This document shows, piece after piece, positions 27,601 to 43,300 of a stretch of DNA of 64,000 nucleotides (the stretch's first letter is position 1; the number at the start of each line of letters is the position of its first letter). A program made the position numbers and the translations under genes. The notes beneath the pieces are model-generated. The model was not told where the DNA came from. It made no database searches and worked only from the letters and a program-made list of their open reading frames with translations. The stretch comes from Chrysomallon squamiferum (taxonomy: Eukaryota > Mollusca > Gastropoda > Neomphalida > Peltospiridae), in contig CM022672.1 in assembly GCA_012295275.1 (NCBI GenBank), positions 169,568 through 233,567 of the forward strand, given 5' to 3'.

Positions 27601-30600
27601 ATTTCACTGGTATTATACTACTCATTTCACTGGTATTATACTACTCATTTCACTGGTATTACTACTACTCATTTCACTGGTATTACTACTACTCATTTCT
27701 CTGGTAGTATTACTACTACTCATTTCACTGGTATTACTACTACTCATTTCACTGGTAGCATTACTACTCATTTCACTGGTAGCATTACTACTACTCATTT
27801 CACTGGTAGTATTACTACTAATTTCACTGGTATTACTACTACTCATTTCACTGGTATTATTACTACTCATTTCACTGGTAGTATTACTACTACTCATTTC
27901 ACTGGTAGTATTACTACTACTCATTTCACTGGTATTATACTACTCATTTCACTGGTATTACTACTACTCATTTCACTGGTACTATACTACTCATTTCACT
28001 GGTAGCATTACTACTACTCATTTCACTGTTAGTATTACTACTAATTTCACTGGTAGTATTACTACTCATTTCACTGGTAGTATTACTACTAATTTCACTG
28101 TTAGTATTACTACTCATTTCTCTGGTAGTATTACTACTACTCATTTCACTGGTAGCATTACTACTACTCATTTCACTGTTAGTATTACTACTAATTTCAC
28201 TGGTATTACTACTACTCATTTCACTGTTAGTATTACTACTAATTTCACTGGTAGTATTACTACTCATTTCTCTGGTAGTATTACTACTACTCATTTCACT
28301 GGTAGTATTACTACTACTCATTTCACTGGTAGTATTACTACTCATTTCACTGGTATTACTACTACTCATTTCACTGGTAGTATTACTACTAATTTCACTG
28401 GTAGTATTACTACTAATTTCACTGGTATTACTACTACTAATTTCACTGTTAGTATTACTACTAATTTCACTGGTAGTATTACTACTCATTTCACTGGTAG
28501 TATTACTACTACTAATTTCACTGGTAGTATTACTACTAATTTCACTGTTAGTATTACTACTACTAATTTCACTGGTAGTATTACTACTACTAATTTCACT
28601 GGTAGTATTTACTACTAATTTCACTGTTAGTATTACTACTACTCATTTCACTGGTATTATTACTACTCATTTCACTGGTATTACTACTACTCATTTCACT
28701 GGTATTACTACTACTCATTTTACTAGTAAAATGATTCAAAGTTAATAGATGTCTATAAAAAACACAATACATATTGCTGTTTACTACAGTTCTGTTCTTC
28801 ATTTTCTTCACTCTTAAACCATATAAGCACTACTGCTCTGGGAGATGCAGGAAATAGTTCATGTCTGGTCTTTAAAGGTACTTTAAAAATCCATCGATTT
28901 TTGTTTTGGAATCATGTATTATTAGATTTGTAGTACACAAACATTAGACATGTAAATCTTTCTTAAAATTGTTATCAAAGAACACTGATAAATGTTTATT
29001 TTAACATTAATTTTGTTTAGTTAACTTTCACAGATTTGTTTTCTATATTCAGCTAACCATTGTCAACATGGATAGACCATCCATCTGTATGTCTATCAAT
29101 GATCCACATATGACAACATTTGATGGAACGTAAGTAACATTCTTACTGTATATGATAATAAATTATATTATTTTTTAAGTAGTAATACAGTTTTACTTAC
29201 AATAACAATATAGTTTTGTATATAGTAATAATAAAGTTTTATATATAGTAATAAAACAGTTTTATATATATATTATTAATACAGTTTTATATTTAGCAAT
29301 AATATATTTTTATATGCAGTAATAATACAGTTTTATATATAGTAACAATACCAGTTTTACATGCAGTAATAATACAGTTTTACATCCAATAATGATACAG
29401 TTTAATATGTAGTAATAATACAATTTATTATATAGTATTAATACAGTGGTTTTACTTATAGTAACATACAGTTTTTTTATTGGTTATGTTTCTGTGTATA
29501 TTGTTTATATGTTTATATGACTGTGTTATTTATTTGCTTTTATGTTGGTTAGATACTATCACAACTACTATGAGGGAGAATTCATTATGTATCAACACAA
29601 AACTTTGCCCTATGAGGTGAGAATTTATTTATTTATTTATTTTTTTTATTGTTTATAAAAATGTTATTGTTACAGGTCATTGAAAACAGTCATCCATTAA
29701 TAATAATATTATGTTAATTTTATGTTCTCTTATTCTTCTAGGTGAGAACATTCTACCGCAGCTGTTCAGGTCGAGTTTCCTGTAACTGTGCTGTTGCAGC
29801 ACGTGCTGGTGATGATGTTGTCATTATTGACAAGTGTGGACCTTTTAATAAAGAAGGATTTTACCCCATCACGGTAAAACTGTTTCGAAATGGAATTCTC
29901 ACTCCTGGCTTCCGAGTATTTAGTCAGTTTGAAGGAATTGAGTATCAGGTAATTACAACATTGCTCAGTTATCATTCTTCATTCATTAGTTATCACAACT
30001 GATATGTCCATTTATATAATAAATTTTACTATGATAATATGTTGATAATGTAGGTTTTATAAATATCAGATAATTATGTTGATGGTATGTGCATTTATAA
30101 ATAATGGTCAATATTTTGGTAGTATTGTGTTTATAGCTTTCATGTAATATACTGATGTATTTGTGTTTGTAAATATAAGATATAATGTTTTTGTTTTTTA
30201 TAATTACAATATGATAATCTTTAGATAATGTTCCCTTCTGGTATGATGGTATATGTGAGCAGAAGTGCTATACGAGGATACAACTTTCTTAATGTGTGGC
30301 TGACCCCCTCAGCCCTGGATTTCAATAACACAGAAGGTAAATAATGTTACCACTCATTTTTCTTTCTTCCTCTTAACACTCTAATTTTTAACACCAACAC
30401 ACTGTTTTTGGAGTGCGCAAGAGCTATTTGAATTTATTTACAATACACAAAAAGATGTGCATCTATAAGTTATATTTAATAAAAAAATATATATTTTGCT
30501 TATCAAGAAACATTCTACAGATAGAGATAATAACTATTCCAGTACTGGATTAGTTTTTTGGTTTAAATCTTTTGATCACATTTAAATACTTGCCAGGTCT

Positions 30601-33600
30601 TTGTGGAACATTTGATGGAAACCAGCAAAATGACTTCACCCAGCGTGACGGGTCACTGTATGAATACCCAGCAGGTATCAGCAACACCAACTTTGCTAAT
30701 CAGCCAAACAACTTTTCCAAGAGCTGGAGGTAAGTCAGAAATATTCACTGCTGTCTTCTTTTTCTCATACACTTGTTACTGCTGCAGGGTAATTACTACA
30801 TTTGTTATTGAGTACTTGTACAGACTATCTGTTTGTGTTATTCTTTATTGCTTTTGTTACAAAGTAAATATGTATATGTTACATTTAACTTGTTCTGTTA
30901 CAGAGTGACAAAAGACAGCCTGTACACTGGCTACTGTTCTGAAGACACTGCTGACAAAGAACATGAGGACATATTTTGTCTGTGTCAGACTGATGGACAG
31001 GATCAATGTTTGAAAGGAAATCACAGATCATTGTGTACCTCTGACATCAAAGGTATGTTAAACAGTGAAACACTGACTCTAAAATTAGGTCAGAAAAAAT
31101 ATGTGATACTAGCCATGTCAGTTTTATGTAAAATGTGTTATTCATCTGTTACATGACACTAACCTACAAATCAAATACATGTGTGTTTCAGGAAATGACA
31201 TCACAGAGTACTTGATTGCTAATTCACTGTTTGCAACAAAGTGTTTGAAACAAAATCAAGTTACTTTCTCTCATCCTGACTTTGAGTATGATATCCACCG
31301 AGTTCCACAGGTATCTTCCAAAACACTGTCATATCATTATCTTTCTTAAACATTGCCATATCATTATCTTTCTCAAACATTGTTATATCATTATCTTTCT
31401 TAAAAATTATCATATCATTACCTTTCTTAAACATTATCATATCATTATCTTTCATGAACATTGTTATATTGTTATCTTTTATAAACATCATATCATTATC
31501 TTTCAAAAACATTGTCATAAAATTATCTTTCATAAACATTCTTATATCATTATCTTGCTTAAACATTGTTATATTATTATTTTTATTAAACACTGTTATC
31601 TGTCTAGTTTTATTAAAGGTTTTTTTTTTTTAGTATGCTTATTAAAAATGATTATCTCAAAATCTACTCTGTATCTAGATGTGTAAATTACCTATTTTCA
31701 GGAATATGGCTGGCCTACAGCAAACAGAAGGTATCCAGAAGCATTTGGTAAAGCAATGTGTAACAGTGCCTTTGAAATTGCCTTGGCTACAAAAACATGT
31801 AAATCAGTGCCTGATATCCACTGGACAAATGCTCTCAAGTCCTGTGTTCAGGATATAAAGGTACATGTCAGTAACTACCACAACTACCACAACAACAAAC
31901 GTAAAAATATACAATCAAAACAAAGTCATTTGTATATTTTTGAGAATGTGTGCACTACATGTATATAAGTATATTGGTGATGAATGTAAGAGTTAAAACG
32001 GTTTGCAAAGACATGTAAATATGATGACATGCAGACAGAATAATCGGTAGCATGGTGACAATATAAAACTACTTTTGAACAAATAACACAGTGACTTGCA
32101 TGTATAAAGACAATGACCTTCAAATATAATGTTAAATAAGTTAAAAGAGTATAATAACAAGTAAGATATGTTTGTGTTCAGATCACAGAAGATATTAGTT
32201 GGACCAAGACAGCTGTAGAAAATGTAAGAACGCAGTGTTTGATACACCTGAGTAGAAACATGAGTTTGTGGGATGTACAGGATGGTAATCAGTTTGCAAG
32301 TCCTCCTCGACAAGTGACAGACAATCTGTGTTTGGCAGACTGTGGAGGAATTAAAGACGCTTGCAAGAATGGTAAATTTAAATCAATTCTCTTGTTCACA
32401 TCTAGAAACTGTTTTGTACTTTTCTTTTTGGAAGTTATGAGCTTAATTATAAACCTGTTACTAAGAACTTGTGATCTATACTTTAAACTTGTTTCTAGGA
32501 AGTTATGATCTCTAATTATAAACTTGTTTCTAGGAAGTTGTGTTCAATAATTATAAACTTGTTTCTAGGAAGTTGTGATTGTGGAACAGAAGCAGCTGGT
32601 GCTGACTGTTTCGTCCAGACAACAGATCCTCCAAATTTGTATTACCTTCGTAACAATGGAATATGTGACATCCGCAAAGACTTTTGTCGCATTGTCTCTG
32701 TTTACAACAACAACACTTATAACACAAAAAAACTGAGATGTGTATTTACCAAAGCAGAGGTCAGTTTGTTTATTCATTTTTAATTGATTAACCTGCAAAC
32801 TATTGACACTGTATTATCATGTTATAGTCACACACTGTATTATCATGTTATAGTCATATGCTGTATTATAATGTTACAGTCACACACTGTATTATCATGT
32901 TATAGTCACACACTGTATTATCATGACATAGTTGTACACTGTATTATCATATTATAGTCATTATCATATTATAGTCACACACTGTATTACCATGTTATAA
33001 TCATACACTGTATTATCCTGTTATTGTCACACTATTATCATGGTATAGTCATATGCTGTATTATCATGTTATTGTCATACACTGAATTATCATGTTATAG
33101 TCATACACTGTATTATCATGTTATAGTGACACACTATTATTATGTTATAGTCACACACTGAATTATCATGTTATAGTCACACACTGTATTATCATGTTAT
33201 AGTCATATGCTGTATTATAATGTTATAGTCACACTGTATTATCATGTTATAGTCATATGCTGTATTACAATGTTATAGTTACACACTGTATTATCATGTT
33301 ATAGTCATACACTGTATTATCATGTTATAGTCACACTGTATTATGTTATAGTCACACACTGTATTATCATGTTATAGTCAAACACTGTATTCTAAGGTTA
33401 TAGTCACTGTATTATCATGTTATAGTGACACTGTACTATCATGTTATAGTCACACTGTATTATGTTATAGTCACATGCTATATTATGTTATAGTCACATG
33501 CTATATTATTATGTTATAGTCACATGCTATATTATCATGTTATAGTCACAAACTGTATTATGTTATTGTCACACTGTATTATGTTATGGTTACATGCTGT

Positions 33601-36600
33601 ATTATCATGTTATAGTCACATGCTGTATTATCATGTTATAGTCACATGCTGTATTATCATGTTACAGTCACACACTGTATTGTCATGTTATTGTCATACG
33701 CTGTACTACTACATGTATTATTGTCACAGACAAATGAAGCTGGATCAAGACGTGTTGGTGCCAGAATCATTAAAGAAGCTAACTTCATCAGCATCAATGA
33801 GTTGACATGTGAGCTACCAAGCATCAGCAGCTACTACATCGAGGTGCTGTATGACAAAGACAAGAAAAGTTCAGCAGCACTATATCTGGTGTACAACTCT
33901 CTGTGTCTTCAGTGTTTTCCTAACAACCAGTCCTGTGTTTACAAAGTGAGTTTCTTAGTATCCACATACAGGTTATGTCTGTGTGTATTGTCTTATGAGA
34001 GTGTGTACACATACAGGATATATCTGTGTGTGTGTGTGTGTGTGTTTATGACCGTGTGTATATATATGTCTGCAAGTGTGTATTTGTATGTGTGTTTGAG
34101 TGTCTGCATTTATGAGCATGTGTTTGTGCATGTTGGTGTGTGTTTTTAATATAATATAATTTAGAATACAAGATATATCGATACAGAGTCTTATGTCTGT
34201 GTATGTGTCTGTGTCTATATGTGGGTGGTTGTGTATGTATGTTTACTGCTGTGGTCTTAATGATATGATATACTTTAGGACAATGTGTGTTTATATGTGT
34301 TTATATGTGTGTATATGTGTGTATATGTGTGTGTCAGTTTACTGTTGTGATCTTAATGATATGATATACTTTAGGACAATGTGTGTGTGTGTGTTTATAT
34401 GTGTGTATATGTGTGTGTCAGTTTACTGTTGTGATCTTAATGATATGATATACTTTAGGACAATGTGTGTGTGTGTGTGTTTATATGTGTGTATATGTGT
34501 GTGTCAGTTTACTGTTGTGATCTTAATGATATGATATACTTTAGAACAATGTATGTTTATATGTGTTTATATGTGTGTATATTTGTGTGTCAGTTTACTG
34601 TTGTGATCTTAATGATATGATATACTTTAGGACAATGTGTGTGTGTGTGTTTATATGTGTGTATATATGTGTGTCAGTTTACTGTTGTGATCTTAATAAT
34701 ATGATATACTTTAGGACAATGTGTGTGTGTGTGTGTGTTTATATGTGTGTATATGTGTGTGTCAGTTTACTGTTGTGATCTTAATGATATGACATACTTT
34801 AGGACAATGTGTGTGTGTGCGTGTTTATATGTGTGTATATATGTGTGTCAGTTTACTGTTGTGATCTTAATGATATGATATACTTTAGGACAATGTGTGT
34901 GTGTGTGTTTATATGTGTGTATATGTGTGTATATGTGTGTACATGTGTGTATCAGTTTACTGTTATGATCTTAATGGTATGATATACTTTAGGACAGTGT
35001 GTGTGTGTGTGTTTATATGTGTGTATATGTGTGTACATGTGTGTGTCAGTTTACTGTTGTGATCTTAATGATATGATATACTTTAGGACAATGTGTGTGT
35101 GTTTATATACATGTTTAGGACAACTGTTGTGATCTTAATGGTGTGTTTAGGACAATGTGTGTGTGTGTGTTTATATGTGTGTATGTGTGTATATGTGTGT
35201 ACATGTGTGTGTCAGTTTACTGTTGTGATCTTAATGATATGATATACTTTAGAACAATGTGTGTGTATATGTGTGTCAGTTTACTGTTGTGATATTAATG
35301 ATATGATATACTTTAGGACACTGGATGTCGTATTGATGGGGAGTGTTATGAAGCTGGCGAATTCAATGCAAACAATGTGCGACAGTTCTGTGATCCCACG
35401 AAAAATATAACTTCCTGGCAGACAGCTCCAGGTGACACTGCCTTACCTTTAAAATCATCATCTTCTTTGATCTTTTATTTAAGATCAACATTTTTCATTC
35501 TAAGTTAACATTTTTTTTAAATTTAATATTAACATATTTTACTTAGAATTAGTATATTTATTTAAATTTTAAAAATTTCATTTAAAGTTTAAATACTTGA
35601 TTTAAAATTAACATGATTGATTTAAAGTTAGCTTATTTAATTTATAATTAACATGTTTTATTATATTTAGATTCCTGTCAATCTCTGGAACTCGTGTGGA
35701 TGACACAGTCAGATGTTTTCCTTGCTGGTTTTACACAGGAAGAAATCAACTCAACAGAGTCAAACTATGAACGCTGTCATCAGGCCTGTCTTGAGAAATA
35801 TAGCAGTCCATATGTCTGTTCATCTATTAGTGTTAATAAAACATCAAAAACCTGTCAGCTGTCAACTTCAAATAAGCAGAAAAATGTTGCCAGTTTCACT
35901 GTCGACTCTGACATGGAATATCATGAATGGATGTGTAACAATAGTGAGTTAACTTTACACATAAACATTTTATTATTTTCTGTCTTATATTTCCACTTTT
36001 ACTGTTCTTCTTTTACTGACTATGCTGAATTTTCCATTAAAATGTTTATTCATGTATAGTAGTGCATTTTGGGGATTATGTAAATTGAAAAATGTTTTTG
36101 CTCATACATGCCATGATTTTCTGAATGCTGGGGAAGCCCATAGTAGATTAATAATTGCCTACTTCAGCAATGGAAGTCATGTTACTAATGTGCGGTAATT
36201 TTAAAAGTATGATGATATCATCATCATTCAGCACTCTATTGTATATATACTGCGTTGTGGAGATCTCTGTCATTCAGCACTGAAGGTGTTAATTATAGTT
36301 AGATTCACTGTTAACACATCTGTAAATGTGATTATTTTTGTTAGATCCATGTGACAAGCATGGGATCACCTGGACTGTCAAACCAGGGTTTGCTATTCTT
36401 GGTCACAACCAGAGAGTCATCAGCAATGTTTCCTTAGCAAGTGAATGTCGCCGCTTGTGTCTGCAAGAAACATCGTTTCTGTGTCGATCACTTGAGTTTG
36501 TGTTAGAGGCTGGAAAGTGTTCTCTGTCCAACATGACACAGTCATTGGCAGCAGACAGTTTTGTAAAGTGGCCTGGATATCACTATGAGGAATGGACCTG

Positions 36601-39600
36601 TGATTCAGGTTTGAATTTTTATATATTTTCTCAGGATTTCTCCAGTATTTTGGGATTAACAAAAACAAATAAAATAAAATTTATGAATAATTCATGATTC
36701 ATTAGTATTAGAACAAGGAATATACAGACTTACAATGTTTCTTCAGTTATGTCATATGATAGCACAGAATGATGAGTATATCACTCTATATTATATACAT
36801 CAAATTTTAAACACTTCTGTACACCACTGTACAGTTCATTGTTTAGACATTTATAATAAAATCTTAGAAAGTAAAATATGAAATTCATATTTTAGAATTA
36901 GTAATTTTGATGGCTTAATCAGTGATTTTATTGTGACACATAAATTTATTAAATCTGTTTGTTACAAGGTTCATTAAAAATACTATTTAAAGGTGAAGAT
37001 GATAATGATAATGATGATGGTGATGATTTTTTCCTTCAGGTGCAGACCTGCCCATCATTGAAAAGAACCCAGAGGCAGTGGTCACACGCATTCAAGGTTC
37101 ACTGAACTACACACTTCAGTGTTCATTCCCCACACTGAACATCACAGACATCCTCTACAACATTGACTGGCTTATTGACAACAACATCGTCGATCACATC
37201 AGTGGTGTTGTATTCAAAGACAAAGTAGCTGTTGTCTACATGAATGAAACATTTCTGAAAAACCTGAAATATGGAACAAGGGTAAAGAATTATTAAACAA
37301 ATTTGTGTTAAGAACATAATACATTACAAAATCTTTGACTCACTCAGTTCACCTCATCTCTCACTAGTTTACATCTCTAGTTGTGTTTACAGTTGTAGTT
37401 CTTGTCTTAATAACAGTAAGGCTGGGTAAATTCAAATATTTTAATTTTTATACATTGTTGGAGAAAACAAAATTGTAATATTTGTTAATTGTCTCTCTTG
37501 GAAAAGCAAAATAACATCTGTAACCTGCAGTTGATGTGACAGTCATCTGAAGCTGAAATTATTAGTGATGTGCAGCTTACATTATGTTCACTTTGATTAC
37601 CACTTTAAATTTATTTATAGTATTTATTGTTTTTTTAAATATTGAAATGTAGTTTTTCATTATTAATCAATTGTAGATATCATGTGGTGTGTCAGCATGT
37701 TTACAAGCAACTTGCAGTGAATCTGTTGGCGCCTTTAGACGCAGCAATCAAATTGAACTGTCAGTGAAGGTTTGTAAGAAGTATAAACCAATATGTATTT
37801 TTGTTGGATAAAGTATCTGTTCTTATTCTTCGAAATGTTTTGCTTTTGTGTATAATGAGCTGTTATTTTATCAAATATATATGGTTTTTGTATAAAATGT
37901 ATTGTTATTATACAAACCTTGTGTCAGCAATTAACCATATTGATAAAAACTAATGAGTTATGGATTCCAGTTTGTTAACAGTTGTTGTGTTAATAAATAT
38001 TTATACATTTTAAAATGTCTTCCTTTTTAGGTTGTTGGAGAAAGACAAATCTCTATTGAGGAAGGAAAGCCAGGGAAAGAGTTTCACATTGTGTCAAACT
38101 TTCCACCATCATTCCTGTGTGAGACAGGGTCAACGTCCTGCTCTGTGACAGTTCGTTGGAGTGTAAACAGTTCAGATAAAGACTTGCAATGTCAGTCTGG
38201 GGGGCACATGAACCAGCTCGTGTTTGATGCATCACCCCCTCTAGAACAGGCCTGCTGCTTTGCTACGTTCACAACATCCAACTGGCAGCAACCTCAGAAC
38301 ATCACTGTGAAAGCCAAACTTGACTCTGTCTCTGACAGCAACCAGACCCAAGAAGTCATATTCCAATACAGAGTGAATTCATCCAGCACTTCAGTGTCAG
38401 AACTGACACCACTTCAAACCTTTAATGTGAGTCAGACAACAGTTTAGATTTTTCACAAAAGTGACACCACTTCAAACAAATTTAAACTGACACTGTACCA
38501 AGGTTTTATATAGGTTAGTCAACACTTCAGATTTTTAATGTAATTAACAACACTTCAAACATTTAATTTAGGTCAAACTTAAGGAAACTGACAGCACTTC
38601 AGTTAACACTTCAATTTTTTAACATAATGACAAGTTGTATGTGTGAGACTGATGTGAAGTGTTTTATATGAACACTGATGTGTAGTGTTTAATTAATCTG
38701 TTGCCAGGTGACTGTTATTGACAGGGATCACACTGCTGTCTGCAAGTCTGTGGGTTCTTCTCATATCACAACATTTGATGGAAGGTATTGTCAGTGAATA
38801 TTTAAAATAGCTATGTTTATGACAAGCACAACCAAACATTTCTGTTAAATGTGGTTTACCACAGCACAGTAACATAAGAATTTGTTTGATGATATTTAAA
38901 ATATCTGCCAAAATATCTGCAATATATGTGCCTTTTTTTTCATCTTTTAGAATATATATATATATATGTCAAATATTTTAGTCACATGTAAAATGAAATT
39001 ATGTGCTCAAATACTATGAACATACACCATTACTAAAACTATTTGAAAAAAGTTTAATATTCTAAAAAAAAAAAATTTTTAATTTTATTTTATAAGATAT
39101 TACGACAATGTCTACCAAGGTGAATTTGTATTTTATCGACACAAAACCTTACCATATGAGGTAAGATTTTTGGATTAACTTTTATAACAAATTGAACACT
39201 TCAGTTTGATATTTAGTATTTTCCTTTTTATATCTTTATTCGGTCAATTTTACTTCTAGTTTTTCTTACACATAAAATAATCTAATCTATCTAATCTTCA
39301 TAAAACACAACCAAATTTTAATCTTAACAGTAAGAACATTCATGAACTCTTTGTAAAACACATCAGCTATTTAACAGTAAGAAGATAACATTCATCAACT
39401 CTTTATAAAACACATCAGCTATTTAACAGTAAGAAGATAACATTCATCAACTCTTTGTAAAACACATCAGCTATTTAACAGTAGAGAACAATGATGAAGC
39501 ATAAAATTGATTTTTGTGATTGAAAAGGAAAACAGGTGAGATTGGTTTTTATTTCAGGTGAGAATATTCTATCAAAGCTGTGATGGCCAAGTGCCGTGTG

Positions 39601-40272
39601 CATGTGCTGTGGCTGTGAAGTCAGGTGATGATGTCATCATGATTGACAGGTGTAGACTTGTTTTAACATCCAATAAAAAAATTCCTCTGATGGTTACACT
39701 GTTCAAGAAAGGGGAACTAACTGCAGGTACTCGTGTGAGAAGAATTGCTGATGGATTGAAATACATGGTTAGTTTGTCAGCTGGTTTCAGTTTTAGTAGA
39801 ATTTTACCTCTATTAAATTATCCAAATTGTAAAATGTTTACATCAGTATATATGCTAAATAGTACTTATTGTAATATGTTTACGTCCATCCATATATTAA
39901 ATAATTTGTATTATAAAATGATTACATCAGTGATAGTTATATGTTGATGTACAAACTGTTGTACTTTATTTAGATTGATTATTTGGTATTAAATGTAACG
40001 ACAATTTATGTTGATGTATTTTATTTAGATATATTTGCCAACTGGCACTGTTGTCATGGTGAAGGTTGGTCATGGTTCATTGCCTAACATCCTGAATGTG
40101 TGGATTAAACCTTCAAGTGCTGATTACAATCAAACACAAGGTAAAATATTTTATTAAATAAGCAAAAATATCAGTGTAAATAAAAATAGTTTATTAAATA
40201 AGTAAAAATATCAGTGTAAATAAAAATAGTTGATTAAATAAGCAAGAATATCAGTGTAAATAAATGCCAGAG

Positions 40273-40308
<36 letters not shown>

Positions 40309-43300
40309 CTGCGTGCTTACTGTTATAGGTATATGGAAATTTTAACTTTTCTACAAACAAAGAGCTTTTTAAAGAGTGTATTTTTACTGTTGTAGATTTC
40401 AGTGGAAACTTTTAATTTCATTACAGGCAATGAGTTTCTCAATGTGTATGTGTGTTTATGCAGTTTACAGATGACCTATATATATATGGGTGTGTGTGGG
40501 TGTGTATGTATTTTATGTTTGTTTTTACTGTTGTAGGACTGTGTGGTAACTTTGACCTCAGTACAGACAATGCTGATGATGAATTCATTCAGTCATGGCG
40601 GTTAGTTATTTCCTTCTTGTATTTCACTAATTTTTATATAGTTTTACTTTTTAATGTCTATTTGATAACCCAGACTTTTAATGTCTACTTGATAAATATT
40701 ATATCAAACAAATAGTGATTCAGTCATCTTTGTTTTAGAGTTCTGCAAAACAATTCTCTATACAGAGGACAATGTCATGATGATAATGCAGATGATGCTG
40801 CTGTTGGCTTATACTGTGAGTGCAGCAAGGGAGTTGACAGTGTTTGTCAATATGCACTTGATTCTCTTTCTTGTCCAGGAGACGTGAACACATCTACAAC
40901 ATCAGGTATCATCTCATAACATCACCATCAGTATCATCTCATAACATCAACAATATCAGTATCATATCAGTATCATCTCTTAATATCAAACATGTCAGTA
41001 TCATCTCTTAGCATCAGCAACATCAGTATCATCTCTTAATATCAAACACATCAATATCATCTCATAACATCAACAACATCAGTATCATCTCTTAATATCA
41101 AACACATGAGTATCATCTCTTAATATCAACCACATCAGTATCATCTCATAATATCAACCACCTCAGTATCATCTCATAACATCAACCACATCAGTATCAT
41201 CTCTTAATATCAAACACATCAGTATCATCTCTTAATATCAACAAAATCAGGTGTCACCTCATAACATTAATCACATGAGTATCATCTTGTAATACAGCTG
41301 TCAGTATCATCTCATGTTTATATAAACATATCAGTATCATCTCATGTTTATATAAATATCAACAAAATCAGGTATCACCTCATAACATTAATCACATGAG
41401 TATCATCTTGTAATACAGCTGTCAGTATCATCTCATGTTTATATAAACATATCAGTATCATCTTGTAATACAACTATCAGTATCATGTCATGTTTATATA
41501 CACATATCAGTATCATCTTGTAATACAACTATCAGTATCATGTCATGTTTATATAAACATATCAGTATCATCTTGTAATCAGCTATCAGTATCATGTCAT
41601 GTTTATATAAACATATCAGTATCATCTTGTAATACAACTATCAGTATCATGTCATGTTTATATACACATATCAGTATCATCTTGTAATACAGCTATCAGT
41701 ATCATGTCATGTTTATATAAACATATCAGTAATAGTTGTGATTTACTGTTTCAGTAAATATTTTTCTTTCAGATTCAGACATCACATCTGATTTGCTGAA
41801 ATACTCACAGAAAGTAGATAAGTGCAATGAAGATATGTCTGTGTTCAAATATGACTTTGATTATGAACAACAGGTTTGTTTACATGTAAACATGTTTAGT
41901 CTGTATTTGTTTACATATAAAACTTTTAGTCAGTATTTATATATAAACATTGTTTGTCTGAATTTTGATATATAAACATGTTTAGTCTGTATTTGTTTAT
42001 ACTTAAAACATGTTAAGTCTGAATTTGTTTACATATAAAACATGTTTAGTCTGTGTTTGTTTACATGAAATATGCTTAAATATAAATCATGTTTACTTAT
42101 AAAATAAAATAAAGAAACCTATTTGTTTAAGTTGAAAAATTTCCTTTCAGGTTTACAGCTGGCCAACATTTTCTAACCTGACAGAGGAGGATGCCAGGTC
42201 TCATTGTTTGTCCAAACTGAACTCTTCATCCACACAGAAATGCATCAACATCATTGGCAGTAGCAGTGATAACATGATCACATCCTGTGTCAGAGATCTA
42301 CAGGTACTTTCTAACTGAACACTAATCTATTCCACATATTCACATTAAACAGAGCAGGCTGCAATGGTGTTAATGAAAATGTTTATATTTTCATACTTAC
42401 TCCTTTTAGTTGCAGATTACAGGATGACAAAACTCACTTGTAGATAGTGCAAAATTTATAAATAAGTTTTAATATTTCCTGATTTTGGATGATAAAAAAT
42501 GGTCTTTCAGATTACTGATAATGTAATGATTACAGATAAGTTTTCATCTTTTCTAGATAATGGGTGACAAGAAATGGTCTGACATTTCTTTGATTGATTT
42601 ATTTGAAACATGTCTGATTTATGTGAAGTCAGAAGTAAACCAGTGGACTGAGATCAGTGGCAAACTGCAACCTGACATGTCTGTCCTAGACTCAATCAGT
42701 GCAGACCATTGTCCTCTGCTGCTGCCAGGTAAGACAACGTAAACAGTCAGTTATTACCAGTTATCTACACATATAAGTAGATGTGTGTTTTTGTTACAAT
42801 CAGTCAACATTTTTCATTCTTTTTAATTCTTTTTTTAATTTAAACCAGAGGAAAAAGACTGTACTGTTATTTTGTAAAGCAAATATTGCTGTTGTTCTTG
42901 TCTTAGTATTATTATTGTTGTTATTTTTGTTGTTGTTCTGTTATATTATTTTTATAGTTACTATTGTTTTTGTTTTGTGTTATTATTATTGTTGTTGCTG
43001 TTGTTGTCATTATTGTTCTGTTGTTATTATTGTTGTCACTGCTATAACACAGGTAACTGTAAGTGTGCTGAAGGATATGGAGGGGCTGACTGTTCAGTCA
43101 AACTGAATGAGGCACCTGAGATATTTTTTCTGTACCCACCTCTCTGTAACCTTGACCATTCTTCCTGTGATGAGATTATTGTGTTTGGAGGATCTTTTAT
43201 CAATTCTGAAAAACTTCAGTGTAAACTACAATCTATCCAGGTATTTATTTATTTATTTTTATTTAAACTGAAAAAACCAATAGCATGATTTGTATTTGTA

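Noticed and set aside
26945-28811. Long minus-strand reading frames rich in Ser, Asn and Thr (up to about 218 codons)
   Set aside because: They are the complement of the tcatttcactggtatt minisatellite in intron 25; no start context, no non-repeat coding sequence.
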